Assembly (NCBI GenBank): GCA_966250375.1
Contig: CBINHE010000090.1
Location: forward strand, 1-16,954
DNA: 16,954 nt
Direction of reading: 5' to 3'
Source: CAMLDH01 sp966250375
Lineage (GTDB): Bacteria > Pseudomonadota > Gammaproteobacteria > Burkholderiales > Burkholderiaceae_D
This document shows positions 1 through 7,300 of this stretch, one piece after another. Positions within the stretch are counted from its first letter, which is position 1, and each line of letters opens with the position of its first letter. Both the position numbers and the translations under genes were made by a program. Under the pieces are notes generated by a model. It saw only the letters and a list, made by a program, of their open reading frames with translations, was not told the DNA's origin and did no database searches.

Positions 1-246
1 GCTGTTTACACCAGATCAAATCAGTTTACAAGAACTTTGAAGCGCGATTGCCCTGTCTCATCCTGGGCATTTGTTGCTTGGCATGTAATCTTCGCCTACA
101 CTGGGCGCTATCTGGATCGGTGCAAACGGTGTCCGTCTTTCCCGGATTTTTATGTTCCCTGTTAAATCGACCGATCTGCACAAACGCCAATCCCCATGCG
201 GCCTGACGGCCAGTCGGCGTCCGTGCATAACGGACCGGTCAAGCCT
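1..246. other. Left-edge region without a recognisable gene; possible end of another cassette
   Basis: I recognise no gene here. Two plus-strand frames run open from the window edge. One ends at the TAA at 163-165, the other at the TGA at 204-206. Neither translation resembles a family I know, and neither start is visible. The TAA at 163-165 lies in a GTTAAAT string (161-167), much as the stops of the two cassette genes downstream lie inside attC R'' boxes. This stretch could therefore be the tail of an additional cassette. I looked on the minus strand for the start of an integron integrase, which would be expected divergent from the array, and found only short frames broken by stops. Confidence 0.3.
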
Positions 247-253
247 GTTAAAT
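158..253 (+). other. Possible degenerate attC site
   Basis: A 10-bp direct repeat CCTGTTAAAT occurs at 158-167 and 244-253, and each copy contains a GTTRRRY-type core (GTTAAAT). Between the copies is an interrupted palindrome: GACCG (169-173) with CGGTC (236-240), TGCAC (177-181) with GTGCA (223-227), ACGCC (184-188) with GGCGT (216-220), and an inner GGCC/GGCC pair (200-203, 208-211). The right-hand GTTAAAT lies 17 bases before the ATG of the first cassette gene, where the R' box of a preceding attC should be. A canonical R'' (RYYYAAC) is missing, and L''/L' do not show the clear unpaired-G pattern of the two sites downstream. It may be a degenerate attC, an attI-like boundary, or an unrelated palindrome. 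Confidence 0.35.
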
Positions 254-270
254 ATTCAGTTAAAGTTCAA

Positions 271-663
271 ATGCCGAACACAGTAGAACGTGCCAAATTC
301 TGGATGGAATTTATCCTTTTAAAATGCCAGTTCCCAGCATTAGACAAGCTTTCTTCCCAGTTCGACCACGCTGATTTTTCTGAATTTTGTGACTGCGGTT
401 GTAACAGCTTTAAGGTGAAGGTCCGCAAAGAAGGTACTGTCGAACCGCTCACTGCGCCAGGTAAATACGGGGCGATATTCGAAGCAGATTTCCAACTTAT
501 TGAAGAAGGGAAAACGCTTGAGATAATATTGTTTGCGGGCGAAAATGGACATCTTGCTTACGTAGAGATCGACTGCTGTGCCAACAGTTATCCAGTACCA
601 GAAACTGTAGAAGTTCGAGAGCCTCCATATCATGTTCATGCCAGTAAGTCGCTTCTCCTTTAA
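271..663 (+). CDS. Cassette-borne cysteine-containing protein of unknown function (130 aa)
   Basis: I do not recognise the family. The ATG at 271 gives a 130-residue soluble protein. The reading frame is open back to an ATG at 196, but that extension runs through the presumed recombination site and reads as low-quality sequence, so 271 is preferred. No clear Shine-Dalgarno sequence precedes it, which is common in cassettes. No signal peptide or membrane segment is visible. Six cysteines stand out: C19, a C-x-C-x-C cluster at C40, C42 and C44, and a pair at C102-C103. With H121 and H123 near the C-terminus they could form a metal site, but that is inference. The gene is richer in A+T than the operon downstream, which suggests separate origin. 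The TAA stop (661-663) lies inside the attC R'' box, confirming strand and cassette membership. Confidence 0.75.
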   Translation: MPNTVERAKFWMEFILLKCQFPALDKLSSQFDHADFSEFCDCGCNSFKVKVRKEGTVEPLTAPGKYGAIFEADFQLIEEGKTLEIILFAGENGHLAYVEIDCCANSYPVPETVEVREPPYHVHASKSLLL

Positions 664-711
664 CTTGTCGCTGGACACTGACGCTTCGCGCCAGTCAGCT
701 CCGCGTTAGGT
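658..711 (+). other. attC recombination site of cassette 1
   Basis: The site has R'' CTTTAAC (658-664, one mismatch to RYYYAAC) and R' GTTAGGT (705-711, matching GTTRRRY). L'' GCTGGAC (670-676) pairs with L' GTCAGC (694-699) and leaves one unpaired G, the hallmark that orients attC folding and strand choice by IntI. The inner stem TGACGC (679-684) / GCGCCA (688-693) has one mismatch and closes on a TTC loop (685-687). Total length is 54 bp, near the short end of the attC range. The stop codon of the preceding gene is embedded in R''. The site closely resembles attC sites of mobile and chromosomal integrons. Confidence 0.9.
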
Positions 712-720
712 TGCTGTCAC

Positions 721-1308
721 ATGCCATCCGATTTCGCGTTCTATTACCTCACGCACCCTTTGGGTATCTGCTTGCAGCTCGCGCTTTTGTTGGTACCCGT
801 GCTCTTGTTGCGCGCGGTAGCTCCCGCTTCCTTCCGCATGCTTGGCTTCCGGCGCATCACCATGGGTTATGCCACCGTCGCGTTGGCAACTTTTGGCCTT
901 GCGTTCGTTGAAGCGTTCACGCTCGGTCGCAACAAGGTCGCATTAGGGCATATTCCGGCGGATACCCTAGTGGGTTGGGTCAGCAACTCGACACTCTACC
1001 TATTTGTGCTCATATTCATCTTTACCTTGCTGTTCACATCGCTTTTGGTCGCCCCTATAACTATCTGGTTCGCAAGCCGGAACAGGGCTACTCTTCCCGC
1101 CCTCATCGTGGTTGGCATAGTCGTTGCCATTTTTTTTGCAGTCCTATCCGTGGTCTTTCCAGTCAATGATTGGGCTCGCACGCACCCAATCGGCGCATTC
1201 TTCGAAATGCTATCTTCCATTGGCGTTGGGGTCGTTATTGTTCCGCTGGCATTCGGCATCGGCGCTCGTCTGCCACTGCGCCAAGCCATGGGCGAAAATG
1301 CAACCTAA
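721..1308 (+). CDS. Cassette-borne multi-spanning membrane protein of unknown function (195 aa)
   Basis: I do not recognise the family. The ATG at 721 lies ten bases after the R' box of the previous attC, a typical cassette position, and no Shine-Dalgarno sequence is evident. The protein is very hydrophobic, with about five predicted membrane helices (roughly residues 13-33, 48-67, 91-117, 126-147 and 164-183) and only short loops. It is therefore an inner-membrane protein without a visible catalytic domain. The TAA stop (1306-1308) lies inside the R'' box of the following attC, showing that gene and site form one cassette. Expression would depend on read-through from an upstream cassette or integron promoter, since there is no room for a promoter between attC and ATG. 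Small membrane proteins of unknown role are frequent cassette cargo. Confidence 0.75.
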   Translation: MPSDFAFYYLTHPLGICLQLALLLVPVLLLRAVAPASFRMLGFRRITMGYATVALATFGLAFVEAFTLGRNKVALGHIPADTLVGWVSNSTLYLFVLIFIFTLLFTSLLVAPITIWFASRNRATLPALIVVGIVVAIFFAVLSVVFPVNDWARTHPIGAFFEMLSSIGVGVVIVPLAFGIGARLPLRQAMGENAT

Positions 1309-1365
1309 CCTTAATCGTTGGACACCGACGCGCCTTCGGTGCGCTGGTCAACGTAGGCGTTGAAT
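1303..1365 (+). other. attC recombination site of cassette 2
   Basis: R'' ACCTAAC (1303-1309) matches RYYYAAC exactly, and R' GTTGAAT (1359-1365) matches GTTRRRY exactly. L'' GTTGGAC (1317-1323) pairs with L' GTCAAC (1347-1352) with one unpaired G, as in the site at 658-711. The inner stem (1326-1334 with 1338-1346) has one A-C mismatch and two G-T pairs and closes on the loop TTC (1335-1337). Length is 63 bp. The two attC sites share architecture and loop but differ in stem sequence. That is typical of collected cassettes and unlike a young tandem duplication. Confidence 0.92.
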
Positions 1366-1519
1366 AGCCGCTTTCAGTCTTTTGCTGCCACTCGGAATCA
1401 ACAACAATGCAGCGTTTACGATCCTTCGCATGCAAGGCATCGGCGGTATCCTGTAGTAGGATTGCTCTTGATGTAAAAAGCTTGAAGGAAAAACGCGCGC
1501 AACTGCCGCTTCCAGGACA
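1366..1519 (+). other. Junction between cassette array and transport operon; possible gene remnant
   Basis: This 154-bp stretch separates the last attC from the permease start. One plus-strand frame is open from just after a TAG (1365-1367) to a TGA at 1521-1523 that overlaps the permease ATG as ATGA. It could encode about 51 residues ending in RAQLPLPGQ. An ATGA overlap is the usual form of translational coupling in an operon, so this may be the tail of a gene cut off by the array. I cannot assign the residues to a family, and an open frame of this length is not rare by chance. I see no convincing sigma-70 promoter here. Confidence 0.25.
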
Positions 1520-2332
1520 ATGACTCAGGTATCTCTCTACTCGGCGCCCAGGCGTCTTGGCCGCAAAGTGTTAGCGTGGCTCGGCAATTGGTGGCACATC
1601 GTGCTGTTTAGCGCGGTGGTGTTGATGCTGGCGCTGGCGCCGTCGACCTATAGTCGCACCTGTCGCAGTACCATCGCGAGCCAGATCGTGCGGGCGACGG
1701 CCTCGAATCTAATGTGGTTTAGCGTGCTCTCGGCCCTTATCAGCGTCGTGCTGGTCCGGATTGTTGTTGTCACTGCACTCAGTTACGGATTGTCACGGTT
1801 TGCAATCGAGATGGTCGTCAGGGTACTGGTACTCGAATTGATTCCCCTCTCGGCCGCCATGTTCGTGGCGCTGCGTTATACGCTGCCCGACAGCGCGGAA
1901 ATCGAGCAGATGCGCGCGCAAGGCGCCTTGGACGCCCTGCAGCGCCAGGGAATAGACCCGATCCGCCACGAATTCTTCCCCCGCGTGCTGGCCGGCGTGT
2001 TTTCTGTGTGGATGCTCGGTGCAGTCAGCTGCATCATGACGCTGGTGCTGGCCTATCTGGCACTCTATGGCTTTAGCCCTTGGGGGCTGGCAGGCTACAC
2101 GCGGGTGGTCGGCCAGGTGTTCAACCCAGCCGTCACCATGATTCTGGTGTTGAAAATCTTCTTTTTCAGTTTGGCGGTGTCGCTTATCCCGTTGGCCTCG
2201 TCGTATTACGAGGGGCTGGCCGAAATACCCCGCAGCCGGACTGACCTGGCTACCGGCTTGGCCGGCATGGTGCGCCTGTTTGCCTTTGTGCTGTTGATTG
2301 AAGTCGCCTCATTAATGGGCAACTATTATTAG
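1520..2332 (+). CDS. MlaE-family ABC transporter permease (MCE system)
   Basis: This is the integral-membrane permease of an MCE/Mla-type lipid transporter in the inner membrane, likely moving phospholipid or another hydrophobic substrate between inner and outer membranes. At 270 residues it matches the family length. It has about six hydrophobic segments (roughly 25-41, 64-87, 98-118, 156-184, 203-228 and 248-266). Between the third and fourth lies the characteristic cytoplasmic stretch at 128-147 (E-x-x-M-x-x-x-G, then G-I-D-P), followed by a conserved PR (154-155). In MlaE this part contacts the ATPase. The start is supported by AGGA (1514-1517), close to the ATG. The next gene is the MCE protein, 50 bp on. 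No ATPase gene lies beside it. Family assignment is firm; substrate is unknown. Confidence 0.85.
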   Translation: MTQVSLYSAPRRLGRKVLAWLGNWWHIVLFSAVVLMLALAPSTYSRTCRSTIASQIVRATASNLMWFSVLSALISVVLVRIVVVTALSYGLSRFAIEMVVRVLVLELIPLSAAMFVALRYTLPDSAEIEQMRAQGALDALQRQGIDPIRHEFFPRVLAGVFSVWMLGAVSCIMTLVLAYLALYGFSPWGLAGYTRVVGQVFNPAVTMILVLKIFFFSLAVSLIPLASSYYEGLAEIPRSRTDLATGLAGMVRLFAFVLLIEVASLMGNYY

Positions 2333-2380
2333 CATGCCTTCTATTTTTTCAGGACTTTTGGCGCATCCATGCGCATGCCT
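2332..2380 (+). repeat. Direct repeat GCATGCCT in the permease-MCE gap
   Basis: GCATGCCT occurs at 2332-2339, overlapping the permease stop, and again at 2373-2380, two bases before the MCE start codon. The gap is otherwise a short T-rich stretch. No Shine-Dalgarno sequence is positioned for the MCE ATG; the nearest AGGA (2351-2354) is about 28 bases away. In many relatives an ABC ATPase gene occupies this position, so short direct repeats could mark a deletion endpoint. They may equally be coincidence. Confidence 0.4.
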
Positions 2381-2382
2381 CC

Positions 2383-3357
2383 ATGACAGATAAAACCAAC
2401 GCCCCATCGCCCGGACCGCTCACACCGACCATTCCTAACGTCGAAATCAAGGCCGCTTTGCTACTGATTTTGCTGGTGGCATTGATGTCGGCAGCGGCGG
2501 TCTATTTGTTGTATGCGCGCGGCGCGTTCGAATCGACCCAAACGCTGGTGCTGGTAGCGGATAACGCCGAGGGCGTTGTGGTCGGGATGGATGTGACCTT
2601 CTCCGGCTTTCCGATCGGGCGTGTCCGTCGCATTGAGTTGAACAACGAAGGCAAGGCCAGATTGATTATCGACGTGGCGCGCAAGGATGCCCGCTGGTTG
2701 CGCAGCTCCAGCATCTTCACAATGGAACGAAGCTTGGTGGGAGCAACGCGCCTGCGCGCCTTCAGCGGCATCCTGAGCGACCCTCCGCTGGCGGAAGGCG
2801 CCGTGCGCAACGTACTGATCGGCGATGCCACGGCCGAAATTCCGCTATTAATGGCCGCCGCCAAGGAATTGATCCACAACCTGAACACCTTGACCGCGAC
2901 CGACTCATCGCTGGAACTAAGCTTGCGCAACGTGAAGTCCGTCACTGAAAAACTGGCCGGGAAAAGTGGCGCCTTGGGTGTCCTTGCCGGAACCGATGAA
3001 AGTGCAAGGAAAATGCTGATCACGATAGACCGCGCCAACAAGTTGCTGTCCACGGTTGATGATCTCGCGCTGAAGGCTGACAGCCAAGTGTTTGGAAAGA
3101 ACGGCACCATGCATGAAGTCCAGGCTGCCATGGTTCAACTCAACGGTTTACTGAGCGACGCTAGGACGAGTCTGAAAAAAGTCGATGCAGTTCTGGTTGA
3201 AGCACAGGCCGTTGGCGCCAACGTCAAAGACACTACCGCCGACCTTGCCCCGCTGCGCGCCGACGTGGAGAGCAACTTGCGCAAGGTCGAGCAACTGGTC
3301 AATGAAATCAATCGCAAATGGCCGTTCAAGCGTGAAGCGGAGGTCAAACTACCATGA
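2383..3357 (+). CDS. MCE-domain protein, MlaD-like substrate-binding subunit
   Basis: This is the periplasmic lipid-binding component of an MCE transporter, anchored in the inner membrane. A proline-rich cytoplasmic tail (1-20) precedes one transmembrane helix (about 23-44). The MCE domain follows (about 52-125) and carries the typical G-V-V-x-G-M-x-V-x-x-x-G-x-x-I-G-x-V-x-x-I signature. The remaining 200 residues are mostly helical and rich in T, D, L and K. They resemble the long helical tails of single-MCE proteins that form a channel or bridge towards the outer membrane. Length is 324 residues. The start ATG has no clear ribosome-binding site. The gene overlaps the lipoprotein gene downstream by ATGA, indicating translational coupling. 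In this family MlaD-like hexamers sit on a permease-ATPase complex, and the ATPase must be supplied from elsewhere. Confidence 0.88.
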   Translation: MTDKTNAPSPGPLTPTIPNVEIKAALLLILLVALMSAAAVYLLYARGAFESTQTLVLVADNAEGVVVGMDVTFSGFPIGRVRRIELNNEGKARLIIDVARKDARWLRSSSIFTMERSLVGATRLRAFSGILSDPPLAEGAVRNVLIGDATAEIPLLMAAAKELIHNLNTLTATDSSLELSLRNVKSVTEKLAGKSGALGVLAGTDESARKMLITIDRANKLLSTVDDLALKADSQVFGKNGTMHEVQAAMVQLNGLLSDARTSLKKVDAVLVEAQAVGANVKDTTADLAPLRADVESNLRKVEQLVNEINRKWPFKREAEVKLP

Positions 3358-4010
3358 GGGTTCTCAAATTGCTTGGCTTGGCCATGTTGCTGGGCGCCTG
3401 CGCGAGCAGCCCTCCCGTACCTGACTGGCAAATGAATGCGACGAGCAGCATGGAGCGCGCCATCTCCGCTTACCTGTCCGGCAATGACAGGGTCGCAGTC
3501 CAGGAATTTGCCAGGGCGCGTAACGAGATGGCCAGTACCGGGCAAATCGCGCTGGTGGCGCGTGCGGAATTGATACGGTGTGCCAGCCGCGTGGCCAGCT
3601 TGGCGCTGGATGACTGTCCCGGGTTTGAAAAGCTGCGCGATGACGCCGCTGCGCCGGAACGCGCGTATGCCGACTATTTGGCTGGTCGCGCGCGGCCGCA
3701 AGATGTCGCACTGTTGCCCGAGCAGCAGCGCGGCGTGATCAACGTAGCGGCGGACTCCGTAGCCACTGCGATCGCAGGCATCAGTGACCCGTTCTCCAGA
3801 TTAGTCGCTGCCGGCGTATTGTTGCGCACCGGCCACGCCAATCCGGCGGTGCTCACACTGGCGGTCGATACCGCCTCGGCCCAAGGCTGGCGCCGTCCTT
3901 TGCTTGCATGGCTAGGTGTTCAAGTGATGCGTGCGGAGAAATCCGGCGATACGGCGGAGGCGCAACGCCTGCACCGGCGCATCGATCTGGTACAGGAGAG
4001 CAATCACTGA
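3354..4010 (+). CDS. Small lipoprotein of the MCE operon
   Basis: The 218-residue protein begins with a short lipoprotein signal (MRVLKLLGLAMLLGAC) whose lipobox L-G-A-C puts the acylated cysteine at residue 16. The next residues (A-S-S) lack the Asp that signals inner-membrane retention, so outer-membrane sorting is plausible. The mature part is alpha-helical, with repeated hydrophobic and alanine spacing around residues 28-75 that suggests TPR-like helices. It does not look like the beta-sheet PqiC/YmbA lipoproteins often found at the end of such operons. The start overlaps the MCE gene by ATGA, so the two are very likely made together, and it probably serves as an outer-membrane or periplasmic accessory to the transporter. 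No precise function can be assigned. Confidence 0.8.
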   Translation: MRVLKLLGLAMLLGACASSPPVPDWQMNATSSMERAISAYLSGNDRVAVQEFARARNEMASTGQIALVARAELIRCASRVASLALDDCPGFEKLRDDAAAPERAYADYLAGRARPQDVALLPEQQRGVINVAADSVATAIAGISDPFSRLVAAGVLLRTGHANPAVLTLAVDTASAQGWRRPLLAWLGVQVMRAEKSGDTAEAQRLHRRIDLVQESNH

Positions 4011-4300
4011 CGGTTGCAATGCACTCGATACGCAGCTCGATCCGAGGTCGAGCAATCCTTGTGTGCTGGACGCGTTCTCATTCTCGCTCGGGAACTACCA
4101 AGTGTGTCGCACGCCTTCAATTGGCAGATATTTTTTTGAATCCACGTGTGACCGAACGCAAAACAGCGCCGCAAGCTTGTCCGATTCCAGCACCGAGCAA
4201 GCGCTCATGGCCTCCTGTCCCGGTCCAGTCAAAGTCAGTAACCTGAGCGACAAGCGATACATCATCGCGTCACGCTTACCGAATACTCGCCCCTCTCTAC
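4011..4300. other. Convergent intergenic region, no gene seen
   Basis: This lies between the ends of the lipoprotein gene (plus strand) and rpoC (minus strand). Plus-strand open frames here overlap the lipoprotein gene and look like chance frames. A perfect hairpin GCTCGA (4035-4040) / TCGAGC (4048-4053) with a 7-base loop follows the lipoprotein stop by about 25 bases. It is not followed by a T-run, so it is at most a stabilising or Rho-linked 3' structure. I see nothing else. Confidence 0.5.
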
Positions 4301-4301
4301 A

Positions 4302-4340
4302 AACAAAAACGGCACCGCAGAATATCTGAGATGCCGTTTA
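4302..4340 (-). terminator. Intrinsic terminator of the rplKAJL-rpoBC block
   Basis: On the minus strand, AAACGGCA (4339-4332) pairs perfectly with TGCCGTTT (4314-4307). There is a further inner CAG/CTG pair around an ATATT loop, and the stem is followed by TTTTTGTTTG. The stem begins about 22 bases after the rpoC stop codon. The U-tract is present only in the minus direction, so this ends rpoC transcription before it runs into the convergent MCE operon. Confidence 0.88.
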
Positions 4341-4360
4341 ATGTTGAATCGACTACGAGA

Positions 4361-7300
4361 TCAAACTTCGCCTTCCGACGTTCCGCTCGTTTCTTCGATC
4401 GTTGCTTCCTCCGCCGCACGCGCCAATTGCTCGGATTTCAGCAGTGCGATACGCTCTTCGGCTTCCCACGATTCCTTTTCCTTACGGGCACGATGGAATG
4501 CAAGGCCTGTACCAGCAGGAATCAGGCGGCCGACGATGACGTTTTCCTTCAAGCCGCGCAGACCGTCTTTCTTGCCCATGATTGCAGCTTCGGTCAACAC
4601 CCGCGTAGTTTCCTGGAACGATGCTGCGGAAATGAACGAGTCGGTCGACAACGATGCCTTGGTAATACCGAGCAGTACGTTTTCGTAGGTTGCCGGAATC
4701 TTGCCTGCAGCAATCACACGATCGTTTTCATCCAGCAACTCGGAACGTTCGACCTGCTCGCCCGTGATATAGCTGGAATCGCCCGCATCAACCACTTGCA
4801 CGCGACGCAACATCTGACGCACGATCACCTCAATGTGCTTGTCGTTGATCTTCACGCCTTGCAAACGGTACACGTCCTGCACTTCATCGACAATGTAACG
4901 CGCCAGTGCTTCGATACCCAGCAAACGCAGAATGTCTTGCGGATCGGCCGGACCATCGACGATCATCTCGCCCTTATTCACCACTTGGCCGTCATGCACC
5001 AGCACTTGCTTGTCCTTGGTGATCAAGAACTCATGCTTGTTGCCGTCCATGTCGGTGATTTCCAGACGCTGCTTGCCCTTGGTTTCCTTGCCGAATGCAA
5101 CCGTACCAGTGACTTCCGCCAGCATGCCGGCGTCTTTTGGCGAACGCGCTTCGAACAATTCAGCAACGCGCGGTAAACCGCCGGTAATATCACGGGTTTT
5201 CTGCGATTCAGTCGGGATACGCGCCAGCACTTCACCGACGGTGACTTGCTGGCCGTCTTTCACGGTAATCAGCGCACCGACCTGGAAGCCAATCGTCACT
5301 GCGTGTTCGGTACCGGCGATCTTCACTTCTTCGCCTTGCTCGTTCAGCAGTTTCACTTGCGGACGAACGGTTTTGGTCACCGAACCACGACGCTTCGCAT
5401 CGATAACCACCAAGGTCGCCAGACCGGTTACTTCATCGATCTGCTTCGCAACGGTCGACCCCTCTTCGACGTTCTCGAACTTCACCGTGCCGGTATATTC
5501 GGTAATGATCGGACGGGTCAGCGGATCCCATGTTGCCAACGCAGCACCTGCCTTGATCATCATGCCATCCTTGACAATCAGCGTGGCGCCGTACGGCACT
5601 TTATGACGCTCACGCTCACGGCCATGATCGTCAGTGATCAGCACTTCACCGGAACGGGAAATGACAATCTGATCGCTCTTGCCATTGGTGACATAACGCA
5701 TCGTAGCGGTAAAGCGCACGGTGCCGTTCGATTTGGCCTCAACCGAGGACGCAACCGCTGCACGCGACGCGGCGCCACCAATGTGGAAGGTACGCATCGT
5801 GAGTTGGGTACCCGGCTCGCCAATCGACTGCGCAGCGACCACACCAACTGCTTCGCCGGCGTTGACCAGCGAACCGCGGCCGAGGTCACGGCCATAGCAC
5901 TTGCCGCACAAGCCGTAACGCGTGTCGCATGTCAGCGGTGTACGCACCTTGACTTCATCGATACCGAGACGTTCGATTTCTTCAACCGCATCTTCATCCA
6001 ACAAGGTGCCGGATTCATACAATGTCGCCTGAGTTTCCGGATTGACGACGTCATTGGCAGCAACCCGGCCGAGAATACGGTCGCGCAATGCTTCAATGAC
6101 TTCGCCGCCTTCGACCAGTGCCTTCATCGATGCGCCGTTCGCTGTACCGCAATCGTCCTCGATCACGACCAGATCCTGGGTCACGTCGACCAGGCGGCGC
6201 GTCAGGTAACCGGAGTTCGCCGTCTTCAACGCGGTATCGGCCAGACCTTTACGTGCACCGTGTGTCGAAATAAAGTACTGCAACACGTTCAGACCTTCGC
6301 GGAAATTCGCGGTAATCGGCGTCTCGATGATCGAGCCGTCCGGCTTGGCCATCAGGCCACGCATACCAGCCAGCTGGCGAATCTGTGCCGCGGAACCACG
6401 CGCGCCGGAGTCGGCCATCATGTAAATCGCGTTAAACGATTCCTGCGTTGACTTGGTACCGTCGCGCTTGATGACGTCTTCCACCTTGAGTTGGTCCATC
6501 ATGGCCTTGCCGACTTCGTCACCAGCCTTGCCCCAAATATCCACAACCTTGTTGTAGCGCTCGCCCGCAGTTACCAGACCGGACGAATATTGCTGCTCAA
6601 TCTGTTTAACTTCATGTTCCGCATCGGCGATCAGCGTGACTTTTTGCGGCGGCACCAACATGTCATCCACGCAAATCGAGATACCGGCACGCGTCGCGAG
6701 ACGGAAACCAGACTGCATCAGCTGGTCGGCAAACACGACCGTCGCACGCAGTCCGCACTTGCGAAACGAAGTGTTGATGAGTTTCGAAATTTCTTTCTTT
6801 TTCAGCGCCCGGTTCAATACACTGAACGGCAAGCCCTTCGGCAGAATTTCCGACAGGATTGCACGGCCGATCGTGGTTTCATAACGCTTGATCGTTTTGA
6901 CAAATTCGCCGGTTTCCAGATCTTTCGGATACTCGGTAATGCGCACGGTAACGCGCGTCGTCAATTCCACTTCCTTGTTGTCGTATGCGCGAATCACTTC
7001 GGATACGTCCGGGAACATCATGCCTTCGCCCTTGCCGTTGATCTTCTCACGGGTGGCGTAGTACAGGCCCAACACGATATCCTGCGATGGCACGATCGAC
7101 GGCTCGCCATTGGACGGGAACAGGATGTTGTTGGAGGCCAGCATCAATGTGCGGGCTTCCATCTGCGCTTCGATCGACAACGGTACGTGAACAGCCATCT
7201 GATCACCGTCGAAGTCGGCGTTAAACGCAGCGCAAACCAGTGGATGCAACTGAATCGCCTTGCCTTCGATCAGGACCGGCTCAAATGCTTGAATACCGAG

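Larger units (their letters stand above)
248..1359 (+). mobile_element. Integron-type gene cassette array (two cassettes)
   Basis: Two consecutive units each consist of one plus-strand gene followed by an attC site, the definition of an integron cassette. Taking the crossover between G and TT of GTTRRRY, cassette 2 runs from 706 to 1359 (654 bp). Cassette 1 runs from about 248 to 705 (458 bp) if the GTTAAAT at 247-253 is its left boundary. Both genes point the same way, start close after the preceding R' box and end inside their own R'' box. No integron integrase (tyrosine recombinase) is seen in the window, so this is an attC cluster without integrase or the far end of an array that continues to the left. 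The right end abuts an MCE-type transport operon. Confidence 0.8.

Noticed and set aside
1..160. Possible integron integrase start on the minus strand at the left edge
   Set aside because: Minus-strand ATGs there lead to stops within 8-15 codons and show no tyrosine-recombinase sequence.
340..678. Minus-strand open frame opposite the first cassette gene
   Set aside because: Its start lies across the attC site, it has no family resemblance, and the plus-strand gene ends exactly in the R'' box as cassette genes do.
3931..4329. Plus-strand open frames overlapping the end of the lipoprotein gene and the intergenic region
   Set aside because: They overlap a well-supported gene, have no ribosome-binding site or recognisable domain, and one runs through the rpoC terminator region.
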